Assembly: GCA_951799405.1 (NCBI GenBank)
Contig: OX637334.1
Coordinates: forward strand, 2,356,001-2,420,000
Length of the DNA stretch: 64,000 bases
From: Agapetus fuscipes
Lineage: Eukaryota; Arthropoda; Insecta; Trichoptera; Glossosomatidae
Reading direction: 5' to 3'
Position numbers and translations under genes: made by a program. This document shows, piece by piece, positions 10,501 to 21,440 of the stretch (positions are counted from its first letter, which is position 1; each line of letters starts with the position of its first letter). The notes beneath the pieces are model-generated. The model saw only the letters and a program-made list of their open reading frames with translations, made no database searches and was not told where the DNA came from.

Positions 10501-10699
10501 GAACAAACCATAGATCAAAATTATATAAATTCAAATAAAACCCTACAAAATCTATAGAATATTAAAATTAGATTATAATTGTAGAGGTCCTCGTTAAGAC
10601 GCTGTTAATTAATCCATTAACGATTCGTTTGAATAGCGCCCCGCCAGCTAATTCTCTACAGCTCTGATCGATTTCTTCGCTTTTTCTGGGCTGTAGACC

Positions 10700-11855
10700 T
10701 TCGCTCAGCGGAGGTTTTTCCCGATATAACGATTATTGGTGACACTTAAGTCCTGAGCATATGCCTTCCTTCAGAGAAAGATTTCCCTTAGCTTAGGATA
10801 ATATTCCCTAAAATTAAAGTTTTCCTTACCAGGGGTCATGTAAGCAAAATTCTTTCTCCAAGCGTTTTCTTTTATTCGTGAAAAAAAAATATTCATCAAC
10901 TCAAATCATAAAATAATAAATAGTTCATTAATATTTATGTGTTGGGTGAGCTTTTGCATTAGTGGTTTCGAGGACGTTTAATCGACTGCTTTCTGGGTTT
11001 CGATAAATTTCCGAAAGTAGTCATTTTAAGAGACGTCTGAAAACCGATGTGTTCATCTGATCTATGAGTGAAGATTTTGCCTGAGCAGATTATTTCCATG
11101 AGCGTTTGTTATCCGTGAGCGAAAACTCTTCCTAAGCAAGGAATCTTCCCATGAGCGCAGGTTTTTTCTACCTTTTTCCATATCTACAAAATAAACTCAT
11201 TAATAAAGACTTTGCCTGGGCAGATTCTTTCCATGAGCAATAGTTATCCTTGAGCGTAGACTTTTCCTGAGCAGAAAAACTTCCCATAAGCGTAAGTGAG
11301 TTTTTCTATCTTTCTCCATACCTACATAATAAACCTATTAATTGTGACTTTGCCTGAGCAGCTTCTATCCATAAGCAAAAGATTTCCTTGAGTGAAGATT
11401 TTTCCTGAGCGGAGACTCTTTTCATAATCGTAGGTGTTTTCTACCTTCTCCATACCTACATAATAAATCGATGAATAAAGACTTCTTTCCATGAGCAAAA
11501 GCTTTCCTTGAATGAAATCTTTTCCTGAGCAAGGAACCTTTTCATGAGCGTAAGTTTTGTATACTTTTCTCCATAGCTACATATTAAACTCATGAATGGA
11601 GACTTTGCCTGAGCAGATTATTTCCATGAGCGATAGTTTCCTTGAGCGTAGACTTTTCCTGAGCAGAAAATCTTCCCATGAGCGGAGATTTTTTCTACCT
11701 TCCTCTATATCTACATACCAAACCTTTAAATTGAGACATTGCCTGAGCTAAATATATCCTTGAGCAAATACTTTTCCTGAGCAAGGAATCTTCCCATGAG
11801 CGGAGGTTTTTTGTAACTTCCTCCATACCTACATACATACCAAACGCTTAAATTG
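10700..11855 (+). repeat. ~140 bp tandem array, left part
   Basis: Degenerate units with the beat CCTGAGCAGATT, TTCCATGAGC, TCCTTGAGCG, TCCCATGAGCG, then a T-rich run and CCATACCTACATAATAAA. Unit starts are near 11071, 11207, 11346, 11482 (shortened), 11602 and 11733. The flanks CGATATAACGATTATTGG (10723) and TGATATAATGATTATTGG (12985) are alike, so the array was probably bounded by them. Confidence 0.8.
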
Positions 11856-11879
11856 AGGCATTTCTTATACGGTTCATAT

Positions 11880-12755
11880 AGATAGTATTGAAAGAGTTCA
11901 CATTAAATTCTTGAAAATTATAAATTACAAGCTTAAAATTCCTATTTCTAATTTTGATCCCATCCTTTTGAACTCTTTTCTTAAATTAAATAATTTACTG
12001 GAAAGACGCAAAATCATTGACTTGTTGACCTTTTATAAAATAAAAAATGGACTTATAGACTGTCCGTCGTTGCTGGGCGAGTTAAATTTTTTAATCCCTC
12101 GTCAAGGATCACGACACATTATTCCTTATCGCCCTGTAGCTTCCAATACAAATGCACAATATAACAGTTGCATAAATCACCTTCAACGTAGTGGTAATAC
12201 CTGTACACTAGACTTTGACCCACCCAACAATAACTTTGATAGGTATAGAGCTGGTCTGTTGAGGTACTTTTTGGATGAATAATGTTTTTATTTCTGTTGC
12301 TTGTATATTTCTTTTGATTTTTGATTTATATTTTTTCTCTAAATAGTAACTTTGATTTTTATTCTTATTTTTATATAGTTTTTGTTATTGTGTTTATTTG
12401 TTTCATTTTACTTTCATATATAGGTATTTATAATTTTTTTCAATCTATTTTTAATTGTGGTTTTATATTCAGCTACTTACTTCTAATTTCTGCTTACTAT
12501 TTATACATTCATAAACTGTCTTTTCTCTTGTTTTTTTATCTCATCTCTCTATTTTTTTTTAAAGTATTAATACCTACTTATGTAATCATTATTTTGTTTT
12601 ATGTTACTTTTTATCCCGGATAGTTTTCAATTGTAGTTCTGATATATTTGTTGTTTCATTTTATACTTTTTACTTACTCTTGTATTTATAACACTATTTT
12701 TAGTATGGTTTGTAAAAGGCACTAAGTGTCGTGAATTTATAAATAAATAAATAAA

Positions 12756-12784
<29 letters not shown>
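11880..12784 (+). pseudogene. Poly-A LINE (Jockey/CR1-like), 5' truncated
   Basis: An open frame to the stop at 12280 reads as the C-terminal region of a non-LTR retrotransposon ORF2 (for example RRKIIDLLTFYKIKNG and LIPRQGSRHIIPYRP). A long T-rich 3' UTR follows, ending in AAATAAATAAATAAAT and an A tract of ~25. The reverse transcriptase core is absent. It lies inside the tandem array, whose next unit resumes at 12785 (TTCTTGAGCAAATTC). TTTCTT/ATTCTT at the two edges may be a short target duplication. The clade is inferred from the motifs and the poly-A tail. Confidence 0.7.
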
Positions 12785-12786
<2 letters not shown>

Positions 12787-12995
12787 CTTGAGCAAATTCT
12801 ATCATTGAGCAAAGACTTTTCTTGAGCAAGTAATCTCCCCCTTAGCGTAGGTTTTTTCTACCTTTTTTCCATATCTTCTTAATATACACTGAATTGAGGC
12901 TTTTTCTGAGCAGATTCTTTCCATGAGCGATAGTTTTCCTAGAGCGTAGACTTTTCCTGAGCTGGGAATCTTCCCATGAGCAGAGTTTTTCCTGA
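12785..12995 (+). repeat. ~140 bp tandem array, right part
   Basis: One shortened and one full unit after the LINE insert (GAGCAAAGACTTTTCTTGAG and CTGAGCAGATTCTTTCC), ending at the boundary TGATATAATGATTATTGG. Confidence 0.75.
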
Positions 12996-13249
12996 TATAA
13001 TGATTATTGGCGGCACTTAACCCCTTAGGGAGGCGCCCACTTTAGTGGCTACTGTCTCAGGAGAGAGGGGAAGATTAAAACCATGGCTACGTTTTACACA
13101 AATCAAGCAAACCAAACATCAATTGAAATCAGATAGATTTAACATGAAAATCCAATTTGTTGAAATCTACTCATGGGTTATTTTATTCTCAATCACTTAC
13201 GAGAGAAATAGAACCTTTCATCTTCAGGTGTAAAATGAAAAACTTCAAT

Positions 13250-13375
13250 GAAAACATCAACTGAAGTGGTTGGTATAACGTCAATTTCTTTACCTCCAAC
13301 AATAAATAGGCTTCACTTTGAATATGCAAATTCTTCGGAAAGAACGTGGCAAGAAGAATGTATCTTAGTTGTGAG
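13250..13375 (+). repeat. SINE-C 3' fragment
   Basis: ACATCAACTGAAGTGGTTGG through CTTAGTTGTGAGG. Old and diverged. Confidence 0.65.
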
Positions 13376-13489
13376 GAAGCTAACTACCCTTTTTTAGTAC
13401 TACCACAGAGATTACTTCCTTTTAATCAAATTGCTTTGAATGTTACGTCTTCCAACCATAAAGAGGAGAAAGTTGGTGTACTTCTGCCA

Positions 13490-13640
13490 CGTTATGCGAA
13501 ATGATAAATACTGCCTTCTCCATCTCATCATACAAGGTACGATTGAGGAGCGAATGACTCAGGATCGCCAAAGCACATCATGATTGAAAAACCTTCTACG
13601 ATGTTTCAACAAAAGCACCAAGTCGCTATTTCGAGCCACA
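13490..13640 (+). pseudogene. RTE-like LINE C-terminal fragment
   Basis: Broken frame reading YCLLHLIIQGTIEER followed by a degraded W-rich end. This pattern is common at the C-terminus of insect non-LTR ORFs. A better copy of the same motif lies at 49216-49350. Too short to place in a clade. Confidence 0.45.
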
Positions 13641-13707
13641 ACATCCCAGGTAAAAATATGACCATGATCATTGTAAAAATCAGAATCGAATCGCTTCACC
13701 CGTGATT

Positions 13708-13904
13708 CATGTGTTGTCAACTCTGCATTTTGTTTCTCCTCCGATGGGTCCGCCTCTCAGGCCGGTCTGTGTCAGCGGAAATTATACCTTTCAACCAGTT
13801 TAAACACTTGAGCGCCCCTGCCTTCCCCCCTCCCCCCGCTCCCATACCCCCCCGCCCCTGCGGCCGCAAGGCGACCTCTGGGAGACCGCAGTTGACTACC
13901 CCTG
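13708..13904 (-). mobile_element. GC-rich hAT-type MITE
   Basis: The right end, read on the minus strand, is CAGGGGTAGTCAACTGCGG, a typical hAT terminus. The left end TGTTGTCAACTCTGCAT is an imperfect inverse. The interior is C-rich (CCCCCTCCCCCCGCTCCC), unlike the surroundings. No clear 8 bp duplication was seen. Confidence 0.55.
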
Positions 13905-13984
13905 ACAACCAATAGATGCGGACCGATAAAATGATCAATTATTATTATTGAATGAAAACGTTCCGAACGCGAATATTAGTTATA

Positions 13985-14095
13985 CGTTTTGAATATTAAG
14001 CTGACATGGATGTCTAAGATAAATGCACCTTTATTCCTATTTCTACGCGAGAAAACACTAAATAAGTGTAACAATCGTGTTATTTATACGTTTTC
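13985..14095 (+). repeat. Repeat E fragment
   Basis: AAGCTGACATGGATGTCTAA and GATAAATGCACCTTTATTCC match the 5' part of Repeat E. Followed directly by a LINE fragment. Confidence 0.55.
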
Positions 14096-14380
14096 ATGAG
14101 CATTCACGACCACTACGCTCTGCCCTTACTGCTGTCAACAAGGTTATAGTGCCCAATAGAGCAAACACATCAAATTTTGCAGACAGAAGCTTTGCGGTGG
14201 CCGGGCCGGTTGCCTGGAACAATTTGCCCATCGGTGTACGCGCGAACCAGCCTACCACCACCTTCAGAAAGGAACTGAAGACACCACTTTTCTCCAGAAG
14301 CCATGGCGCCCTTGAGATGGTCCTGGACCATTAAATGGCGCCACAGGAAAGAAATCATCCATCATCATCATCATCATCAT
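14095..14380 (+). pseudogene. CR1/L2-like LINE, C-terminal fragment
   Basis: Same element as 7866-8133. The frame includes RPLRSALTAVNKVIVPNRAN, SFAVAGPVAWNNLPIGVRAN and FRKELKTPLFS, and a stop follows the ALEMVLDH end. The tail is CATCATCATCATCATCATCAT, after which a Repeat A starts with no gap (CATTCCTTGACTTATAGG). 5' truncated, with no reverse transcriptase motifs. Confidence 0.75.
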
Positions 14381-14640
14381 TCCTTGACTTATAGGTTGGT
14401 ATGAGGCTAACCACTCATACTATAAAAAATCGGTAACTTTTCCAATGCCATCCCTTTTTCAGCGAAGGTCGGCAAGAGTTGCAGGTCTTAATATGTTCAT
14501 TTAAGATTTGGTTTTCATGTTGTTAATCCACATGCGGCATGTGTAAGCGCGAACTTATGCGTGTCTGATTGTAGGAATGCATTTAATATGAATCTCAAAT
14601 GATACATATCTTTGCAACTTAGATTTAAATTTAGATTTAG
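14381..14640 (+). repeat. Repeat A copy, full length
   Basis: Starts exactly at the end of the ATC tail of the preceding LINE and ends in TTAGATTTAAATTTAGATTT. Confidence 0.88.
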
Positions 14641-14654
14641 ATTTATATTATTAG

Positions 14655-14762
14655 CTTGAAATAAACACCGAAAAGGGAAATCATTTCTGACATCCTCGGC
14701 GGGATTCGAACCCGAGCTCTCGACGTGGAATGTAAGCACTCTTCCAACTGAGCTTTTGACTC
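14655..14762 (-). repeat. SINE-C 5' fragment (tRNA-like head)
   Basis: GGCGGGATTCGAACCCGAGC (B box complement) and CTCTTCCAACTGAGC (A box complement). Confidence 0.75.
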
Positions 14763-15147
14763 AACTGAATTTTTTTTTTTGAAAAATATAAATCAGTTAC
14801 TTAAATAATCGAAGATTTAAAATGAAATAAGGAACTAAGATCAGCATTGTCTGTCAATTAAATTATGTAAGAGAAATTTGATATTTTCCATTACTCTCGT
14901 TGTATCGATAAAGTGAACAATTATTGAATAAAAACGTTCCACTCTTATATCTTGCAGTGAAGAGCTAAGTAAAGAAATGAAGATGCTGTATTGATACAGG
15001 AAGAAAGTTTAATAGTGTGGCATTTCTGAAGAAGTTGCACACAGTGGTAACGAAACGTGAGGTAGAAAAATGAAGAAAAGAAAAAGGAAACTATGGAACA
15101 CGGTCAAAGCACGGAAGAACAATATCTGGCATTTGAATCCTAAATAA

Positions 15148-15385
15148 ATGATAGGTTGGTATGAGGCTGACTCCCCGTGCTGTAAAAATCGGTTCGTTTT
15201 TGGCAATGCCACCCAGGTTTCAGGAAAAAGCTGCAGGAGTTGCAAGGTTTATGTTCATGTGAGGTTTTGTTTATTTGTATGCACGCATGCAGAATGTGTA
15301 GGCGCGAACCTACATGTGCCTGTCTGTGGGCATGCATTTAATATGAGCCTTAAATGTTGACATATCTTTGCAGCTTAGATTAAAG
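15148..15385 (+). repeat. Repeat A copy, diverged subfamily
   Basis: ATAGGTTGGTATGAGGCTGA through CTTTGCAGCTTAGATT. Reads GGCAATGCCACCCAGG, like the 62.5 kb copy. Confidence 0.85.
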
Positions 15386-15559
15386 ATTTATAGAAAAGTG
15401 TTAAAAGATATAAAAGATTTGTCCTTGTGATTTGCATAGTGAAAATTTCAACAATTTTTATGGCACAAAGACCTGGGCTCGCAACAGATATAAAAATAAT
15501 TTTGAGGTTACACGTCCTGGTTGCTAGATAAAACACAGTGACTTATTTCTTAGAAATTG

Positions 15560-15945
15560 CTAATTCTTTGACTTATATGTTGGTATGAAGCTGGCTACTC
15601 GCCAATGTCACCCCTGCTGCAGGAAAGGTGGGCCAAAGTGGTAGGGTTTACGTTCATTTGAGGCTTGGGTTTTGATTTGTAAGAATATGTGAAGCATGCG
15701 TAAGCGCGATTTTGCATGTGCTTGCTCGTGGGCATGTATCAAATATGCCAATATATATTTTTAAGTGTATTTCTGTTAGCACAGTGAAAGTCTATTGTAT
15801 TTTTGTAAATTCAATAGAAAAAACAAAATCTAAATTAAATTCTATTTATGTTTTGCTCAAACTATTTACATATATTTTTTTTTTAGTTTTTCTTTAGCTT
15901 TATATGTCAATTTATCTTTGCAACTTAGATTATAGATAATCTTAA
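15560..15945 (+). repeat. Repeat A copy interrupted by a Penelope-type arm
   Basis: 5' part 15560-15763 (TTTGACTTATATGTTGG...), 3' end 15904-15945 (ATGTCAATTTATCTTTGCAA). The gap between is filled by the insert at 15764-15903. Confidence 0.75.
15764..15903 (+). mobile_element. Penelope-type single arm
   Basis: CTGTTAGCACAGTGAAAGTC, AATTCAATAGAAAAAACAAA and TATGTTTTGCTCAAAC match the arm of the 17.2 kb element. Ends in a T run. Confidence 0.65.
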
Positions 15946-15954
15946 GAACGAATG

Positions 15955-16215
15955 CATTCCTTGACTTACAGGTTCGTATGAGGCTGACCACCCATACTGT
16001 ACAAAATGATTCACTTTGCCAATGTCACCCCTGTGTCAGGGAAGGTCGGCAAAAGTTGCGGGGCTTATGTTCATTTGAGGTTTGGATTTTATATCAAAGT
16101 ACACATTCACCATTTGTAAGCGCGAACTACACGTGTTGGTTTGTGGGCATACATCTGAGAGCTTAAAATGAATATACGAGTATCCTTGCAACTTAGATTA
16201 TAGGTTATTATAGAA
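15955..16215 (+). repeat. Repeat A copy, full length
   Basis: Starts TTCCTTGACTTACAGG and ends CCTTGCAACTTAGATTATAG. Confidence 0.88.
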
Positions 16216-16515
16216 TGCAAATGTAAGAAAATAATTAAACATGATTACATTTTCAAGGTTTTTTTTCAGATGAATATGTTCACATTTGGTCTATTTTTCC
16301 TGAAAGTTACATGACATACAACAAATCCTGGTTTGTTCCTCGAGAGGATCATTAAAAATCCCGTGTCTCGTGAAATTACAATACAAGGAAAACGCAAAAA
16401 GTCGACGACAAACATGAGCGTAAAATATGTTACTCTCCCTTCAGAGGTTCTCATGGTCAAATTTCTTTCATGCCCGCAACAGTCAGTCATTCATGAATGA
16501 CACTTTTGCTTGTTT
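16216..16515. other. Unassigned stretch
   Basis: Mixed composition, no recognised repeat. A minus-strand frame at 16266-16490 has no protein likeness. Confidence 0.4.
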
Positions 16516-16519
16516 ACCC

Positions 16520-17086
16520 TGTTATGTTGCTATGCAAACAAAATATGAGTGATTGAGGAGAAAGTGCTGTGACGTCGATTCGGTCCACCTGAGGGGTGAG
16601 CCGCGAGTGTTTCCGACATAACCCGAAGACTCTCGAGGCTGCATTCGGGATGAGTTCGGAAACCCGAGACGGCAGTCGGGGGCTAGAGGCGACGGAGAGC
16701 GGACGAGCTCCAAAGTGCTGCGAGGTTTAGTGCAGTAAACGTGGGTCGCACCTGCTGAACCGGAGCCAGATTAATAAGACCGTCCACCCTGGAACTCCAT
16801 CTTTAGAGGCGTTAGCCTCTGTGACTACAGCTTTCGAGGACGCAACGTTTGGGAGTGATTTTAGTGACTAGGTGCAGGTCGGGCCATTCCTTTATTTCCC
16901 CTTTTTCCCCATATTACTTTGATAATAAACTCAGCTTTGTTAATAATTAATTATCTTTAAATTATGAAACCTTTCTCAAGATAGAATAAGCAACACCACT
17001 GGAAAGAATCCCCACGCCCTGAGAGTGATGGTGAGAGCTAGCCGGATGTAAGTATCCTGGAGATACCTTTCCATTATAACATAACA
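16520..17086 (+). mobile_element. Solo LTR, Gypsy-type
   Basis: 567 bp unit beginning TGTTATGTTGC and ending ATAACATAACA, flanked on both sides by ACCC (16516-16519 and 17087-17090), a 4 bp target duplication typical of Gypsy-type LTR elements. More GC-rich than its surroundings. The last ~280 bp (GACTAGGTGCAGGTCGGGCC, CCCCACGCCCTGAGAGTGAT, AGCTAGCCGGATGTAAGTAT) match the 27.8-28.5 kb element. No internal coding region, so a solo LTR formed by recombination is the simplest reading. Confidence 0.8.
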
Positions 17087-17240
17087 ACCCTTGTAAAGCT
17101 TTCTTGTGATGGGAAAAGTGTGATGAATGACGCATTTTTTTTGTTAATTTCTTCTAAATCCAAATTTTGTACACAAAATGATTTTTTGTCATAAATTCAA
17201 TAGAAAAAACAAAGTTTTAATCCACTTTTATTTATTTTAT

Positions 17241-17277
17241 GCTCAAACGTTTTCGCCTAATAAGGCATCTTCAGGAA
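17241..17277 (-). ncRNA. Hammerhead-like ribozyme motif
   Basis: Minus strand: CTGAAGA core, extra U, stem II GCCT...AGGC, GAAA, palindromic AACGTT, cleavage base T, then GAG pairing with the preceding TTC (one wobble). Confidence 0.55.
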
Positions 17278-17463
17278 CAAAATATTTTAGTTATTTTTAA
17301 TTTCGATATCAACTTTCAAAACAAAAATTCATAGACGAAATTTAATAAAAATATAATGAAAATATATCTAACATTTTGAATCTTTTATTTGTATAAAACT
17401 TTGTCTATGAATATTTGTTTTAATAAAAAAAATTGTTAAAGTAAAAATATTTGTAGCAATTTT

Positions 17464-17500
17464 ACTCCTGAAGATGCCTTATTAAGCGAAAACGTTTGAG
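17464..17500 (+). ncRNA. Hammerhead-like motif, stem II mutated
   Basis: CTC / CTGAAGA / GCCTTATTAAGC / GAAA / AACGTT / T / GAG. One stem II pair is broken (C-A). Confidence 0.5.
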
Positions 17501-17594
17501 AAAAAAAAATTCGAGTGAATAAAACTTTGTTTTTTCTTTTGAATTTATAAAAAATACAACGGATTTTCACTGTGTTAACAGAAATACCCTTTAA

Positions 17595-17995
17595 AATAAC
17601 TAATTTAAATTTGTTATTAACTATTTGGATTCGTATGTGGGTAATCACCCATAGTGTAAAATTCTATGAGAGATTTATTCATTTTCATAAAAAATACTGA
17701 TTTTTTTATTGCCATTTTGGTTACATGCAAAAATGCCACGCATGAATGGAAATTTGTGTCAGTCTTTACATTGCCATGTCCTTAGTCTGCGGTTGTAAAA
17801 TTGTAATAGTTCACGGAAGCAAAAGGTCGGAGGTTTTATTGCCTTCGTACAAACTAGGAGCAGGTCGCCAAGGGAGACTTGAAACAAGTTGTACACGCTG
17901 AAAATATTCTGTACTTACATAGTAAATAAAAGGGGAAGCTCTGACGTCATCAAAAAAGGCGAATAATTATATTATTACATTTTAACGCGGGTTCT
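17595..17995. other. Unassigned stretch
   Basis: No recognised repeat or coding signal. Confidence 0.4.
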
Positions 17996-17999
17996 CAAT

Positions 18000-18246
18000 A
18001 GTCTGAAATCTAAGTTGCAAATATATATTACATTTGAGATTCATATTAAATGCATTCCCATATGAAGAGACGTATAATTTCACGCATAAACATGCCGCAT
18101 GTGGACTTACAATATGAAAACCGAATCTCAAATGAACATAGCACTGCAACTCTGACAATCTCCCCTGAAAGAAGGGTGACATTGGCAAAGTGAACCATTT
18201 TTGACAGTATGGGTGGTCAGCCTCATACCTCAACCTATAAGTCAAA
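18000..18246 (-). repeat. Repeat A copy
   Basis: Complete, with small changes (CCCCTGAAAGAAGGGTGACA) and right end ACCTATAAGTCAAAGAG. Confidence 0.88.
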
Positions 18247-18284
18247 GAGTATAAATAATATATGTATAACATTTAAGTATGTAT

Positions 18285-19160
18285 ATAATGGGATATGCCT
18301 TTAAAAACCTTCATTGGGAAGAAAAAGGTATCAAAGTAGATGGAGTTTACTTGAACAATTTGAGATTTGCGGATGATATTGTTCTAATATCCGAAGATCT
18401 GGAAGACGCCCGTGAAATGCTAGAAGAGCTCGTTACTGAGACAAAAAAAGTGGAGCTCCTTATCAACGGCGAAAAAACAAAAATCATTACAAATCTCGTC
18501 CTGGGTGGTAAGATGGTCATCGACAGCCGACCAATAGAAGAGGTCCATGATTATAAATACCTTGGTCATAATATTGCAGTTTCTAGAGACAACCAAACGA
18601 TTGAACTGCAAAGGAGGATCTCTCTAGGATGGGCGGCCTATGGCAGTCTTAAGAAGTTCTTCACCAGCAACATCCCCCAATGCCTGAAACGGAAAATGTA
18701 CGACCAGTGTGTCCTGCCAGTTATGACTTACGGAGCAGAGACACTAACTCTCACCAAAATGACTATCAGGAAACTCCGTGTAGCACAACGAAAGCACGAA
18801 AGAGCTATGCTACACATAAGACTGTCAGATCGGATACGAAATACCGAAATACGTAGAAGATCGGGAGTTACTGACATAGTCAAAAGAGTGGCAAAGCAGA
18901 AGTGGTCGTGGGCAGGGCATGTAGCCAGATTGAGCGAGCAAAGATGGACGAAAAGAGTGGTAGAATGGAGACCTCGTGAAGACAAAAGAACAAGAGGAAG
19001 GCCTCTTACACGATGGTCAGATGATATCAAAAGAGTTGCTGGTGACTGGATGCAGAGAGCCCAGGACAGAGACGCCTGGAGAGATATGGGGGAGGCCTAT
19101 GTCCAGCAGTGGATAAGAAGTGGCTGAATAAGTAAAGTAAGTAAGTATGTATATAAAAAC
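18285..19160 (+). pseudogene. RTE-like LINE, C-terminal half of the reverse transcriptase ORF
   Basis: An uninterrupted frame ends at 19127. It starts within the reverse transcriptase palm: NLRFADDIVLISEDLEDA holds the catalytic FADD, followed by the YLGH thumb signature and a C-terminal domain with YGAETLTLTK, WAGHVARLSEQRWTKRV and RGRPLTRWSDDIKRV. These are features of RTE-type ORF2. The N-terminal endonuclease and the first palm motifs are missing (5' truncation), so it cannot be autonomous. The open frame suggests a recent insertion. It lies right after a minus-strand Repeat A, with a short AGTAAGTAAGTATGTATATA tail. A decayed relative is at 43617-43990. Confidence 0.82.
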
Positions 19161-19254
19161 AACAAAACCTTAAAAATAAATCTATACAAAAAAGGGTCAT
19201 AATCAAAGGAAACATACAACTTAACAGTGCGTAAAGTGTTACTTCTTACTCGGA

Positions 19255-19475
19255 TAAAATGGCCGGCCTACTCTTTTACTTAAAAAATGGGTGTTTTCCA
19301 CCTATCGAGGGAGCTGGTTTTCTTTTCTTTTAAAGGCTAAGTAAACCTTACTGGTGTTGAAATTTTAAGCTCAAATGGACACTGGAATGGGAAATTATTT
19401 CTGATATCCTTAGCGGGAATCAAACCCTAGCTTCTGGCATAGAATGCATGCATACTGAAAAGACGACCAAGCTAC
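19255..19475 (-). repeat. SINE-C copy with SINE-B remnant
   Basis: GAGGGAGCTGGTTTTC, AAGGCTAAGTAAACCT, GATATCCTTAGCGGGAATC (B box complement) and GACGACCAAGCT. The head is diverged. Confidence 0.65.
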
Positions 19476-19619
19476 AGTTACAGTAAGTAGTACCGCATAT
19501 TTCGGTTCTATTTATTTTTTGAGTGTATGAAATATGACGTAAAATTTTTAGTGTTAATAAAAAACAGAGGCCTATCTTAACTTTTATATTAATAATATTA
19601 GTGTTGTTGAGAAAAACTG

Positions 19620-19945
19620 AGATTTACATTTTATACAACCTTTTTTTTATGATTCAATTTACTGAGTCATGGTGGAAACAAAACACTTGAGATGCGTGAC
19701 AGAAAAAAAGTCGAAGAGGAAAGAATGAATTGATAAAGGGGAATGCATTAAAGAGGATGTGAAGTTAAAGGTACAAAATAATGTAATTGGGGTTTATATT
19801 TAATACAACCTTTTTTAATGATTTAATTAACTAGACCATGATGGAAACGAAACACTGGAGATGTGCGACAGAAACAAACTGTAAGATTTAAGAATAAATT
19901 GATAAAAGAGGAATGCAAGAAAGATGATTTGAAAATAAAGTAACA
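19620..19945 (+). repeat. Two-unit tandem duplication (~180 bp)
   Basis: ATACAACCTTTTTTT...ATGGTGGAAACAAAACACT at 19635 is repeated at 19803 as ATACAACCTTTTTTAATGAT and GATGGAAACGAAACACTGG. The purine-rich interior is also repeated. Confidence 0.65.
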
Positions 19946-20154
19946 ATATGGAGCTGTGACATAAAGAAAGAATGGAAGATGAAAAAATGGCAATGTGTGT
20001 TTTTTTTTCAAAATACAGAGGAAATCGGAAAGGAAAAAGAGGAAATGGAAGATAGAAAAAGGTTTGCCTTAATAAGATTGGTGAAATAATTGACGTAATG
20101 TGGTAAATTCTAACCTTATTAGTTTTTTTTTGTAAATAACCTCAAACAAACACA

Positions 20155-20340
20155 ATATGTAAGTTTACGCTTACAAGTGCGGCATGTAACGCAACTAAGC
20201 TGCACATATGCTGTAACTTCTTGACTTCTTTGCATATGCACTTACAAATTTAAATCCAAATCTCAAATTAACATAACCCTGCAACTTTAGCCGGCCTTCC
20301 CTAAAACAGGGGTTTGATATTGGCAAAGTGCAACATTTCT
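20155..20340 (-). repeat. Repeat A copy with SINE-C tail inserted
   Basis: Recognisable by CATAACCCTGCAACTTTAGC and CCCTAAAACAGGGGT. Between 20190 and 20230 it carries AACGCAACTAAGCTGCACAT, the terminal block of SINE-C. Confidence 0.65.
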
Positions 20341-20344
20341 TTTT

Positions 20345-20750
20345 CGACCAAAATAGAACGAAATCGTCAGTGAAATTAAAATGTTTGTCAGCGGATTCTG
20401 TTTTCAATTAATTCGTCAGTTTCAATTCGTGCGAGCACTTTATATCTGTCAGTGAAAGCCGGTGACGCCTTTCTGTGCTTAAAAAATGAATTGCCACTAG
20501 ATATCGAGGTCAGTGCACCAAGTGTAAAACTAACTCTACGATAGTCATTAAAAAAATGTACGGACAAAGAGACAATGCTCTTGTGAGCGTTTTACTTTGT
20601 GAGTTAAAAACTATTTTATACGTCGGGTTTTGTAGAGGTTTCATACAATCTGTCAAACGTATATGCGCCTGTATTACTACATGGAATGAAACCGACATAA
20701 TGATCTGAATATGCTATAAACGTAGTAAAAAAATATATCGCCCCCTGCAA
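20345..20750. other. Unassigned stretch
   Basis: Nothing recognised. A TTTATATCTGTCAGTG patch near 20440 could be core-promoter-like, but there is no gene context. Confidence 0.35.
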
Positions 20751-20815
20751 GTTAAAAAATATACATATTAATCAAATTACCAAAGTTTCCATTCACTTTT
20801 TACAATTTTATTTCT

Positions 20816-20852
20816 ATCTAGCACTTTCGCCTACAAGGCATCATCAGGACAA
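20816..20852 (-). ncRNA. Hammerhead-like ribozyme motif
   Basis: TGTC / CTGATGA (canonical core) / extra U / GCCT TGT AGGC / GAAA / self-pairing AGTGCT / A / GATA. Confidence 0.65.
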
Positions 20853-20870
20853 TGCCATCAGGAATTGTCA

Positions 20871-20909
20871 TTGTCCTGATGATGCCTTGTAGGCGAAAGT
20901 GCTAGACAG
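20871..20909 (+). ncRNA. Hammerhead-like ribozyme motif
   Basis: As its inverse partner, but with a perfect stem I: TGTC and GACA. Confidence 0.68.
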
Positions 20910-21029
20910 AAATAAAATTGTAAAAAGTGAATTGAAACTTTGTTAATTTGATTAATATACAATGGACTTTCATTGTGTAAACCACCAAACCCTTAAAAAT
21001 ATACTATTAATATTTTCAAATTTGCTGTT

Positions 21030-21440
21030 TGCTGGGTTGAAAAATTCATATACCTTTACTGAAGACCGGCCACTAACGGTCCATCTAGCCTTACAGCAAC
21101 TGGGTTTTGCTTGGGAATAAGCGCTTTATAGTGACGACTAAGCTTGTAAAAAGTCCGGTCAATAGATCAGTTGGTAGAATGTTTGCATTCTATGCCCAGA
21201 GCAAGGATTTGATCCCCACCTATCAGAAATGATTTCCGTTCCAATTGTTATTTCAAATACCGGCAAAGTATACTCACTTCTCACAAGAAATAAGAACTAG
21301 CCTCCGCGGGAGCTGGGAAACCCCCATTTCAACTGAAGTTGTTACCGTGAGGCCTGCCCCCTTACTCGTAAAAATAAATAGGTCTAAAATCGCAATAGGG
21401 TACAACAGGCAAGAAGTTACACATTATTTGTATCTAAGTT
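21030..21440 (+). repeat. Composite SINE-B/SINE-C
   Basis: Begins in the SINE-B body (GCTGGGTTGAAAAATTCATA), then the SINE-C head (GATCAGTTGGTAGAATG, B box GGATTTGATCCCC) and body. Diverged 3' end (GTATCTAAGTTAC). Confidence 0.8.

Larger units (their letters stand above)
17195..17590 (+). mobile_element. Palindromic Penelope-like element with AT spacer
   Basis: Arms ATTCAATAGAAAAAACAAAG...GCTCAAACGTTTTCG and their inverse at ~17490-17545, spaced by ~170 bp of AT-rich sequence. The right end reads TTTTCACTGTGTTAAC, a terminus shared with other palindromes here. Two hammerhead-like motifs lie in the arms. Confidence 0.7.
20755..20995 (+). mobile_element. Palindromic Penelope-like element
   Basis: Nearly perfect ~90 bp inverted arms (AAAGTTTCCATTCACTTTTT... 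and its inverse) around a short centre (CAATGCCATCAGGAATTGTC). The outer end TTCATTGTGTAAACCACCAA matches the 36.99 kb element. Two hammerhead-like motifs face outwards from the centre. Confidence 0.78.

Noticed and set aside
18728..19030. 100-codon minus-strand frame
   Set aside because: Antisense shadow of the RTE-like reverse transcriptase frame.
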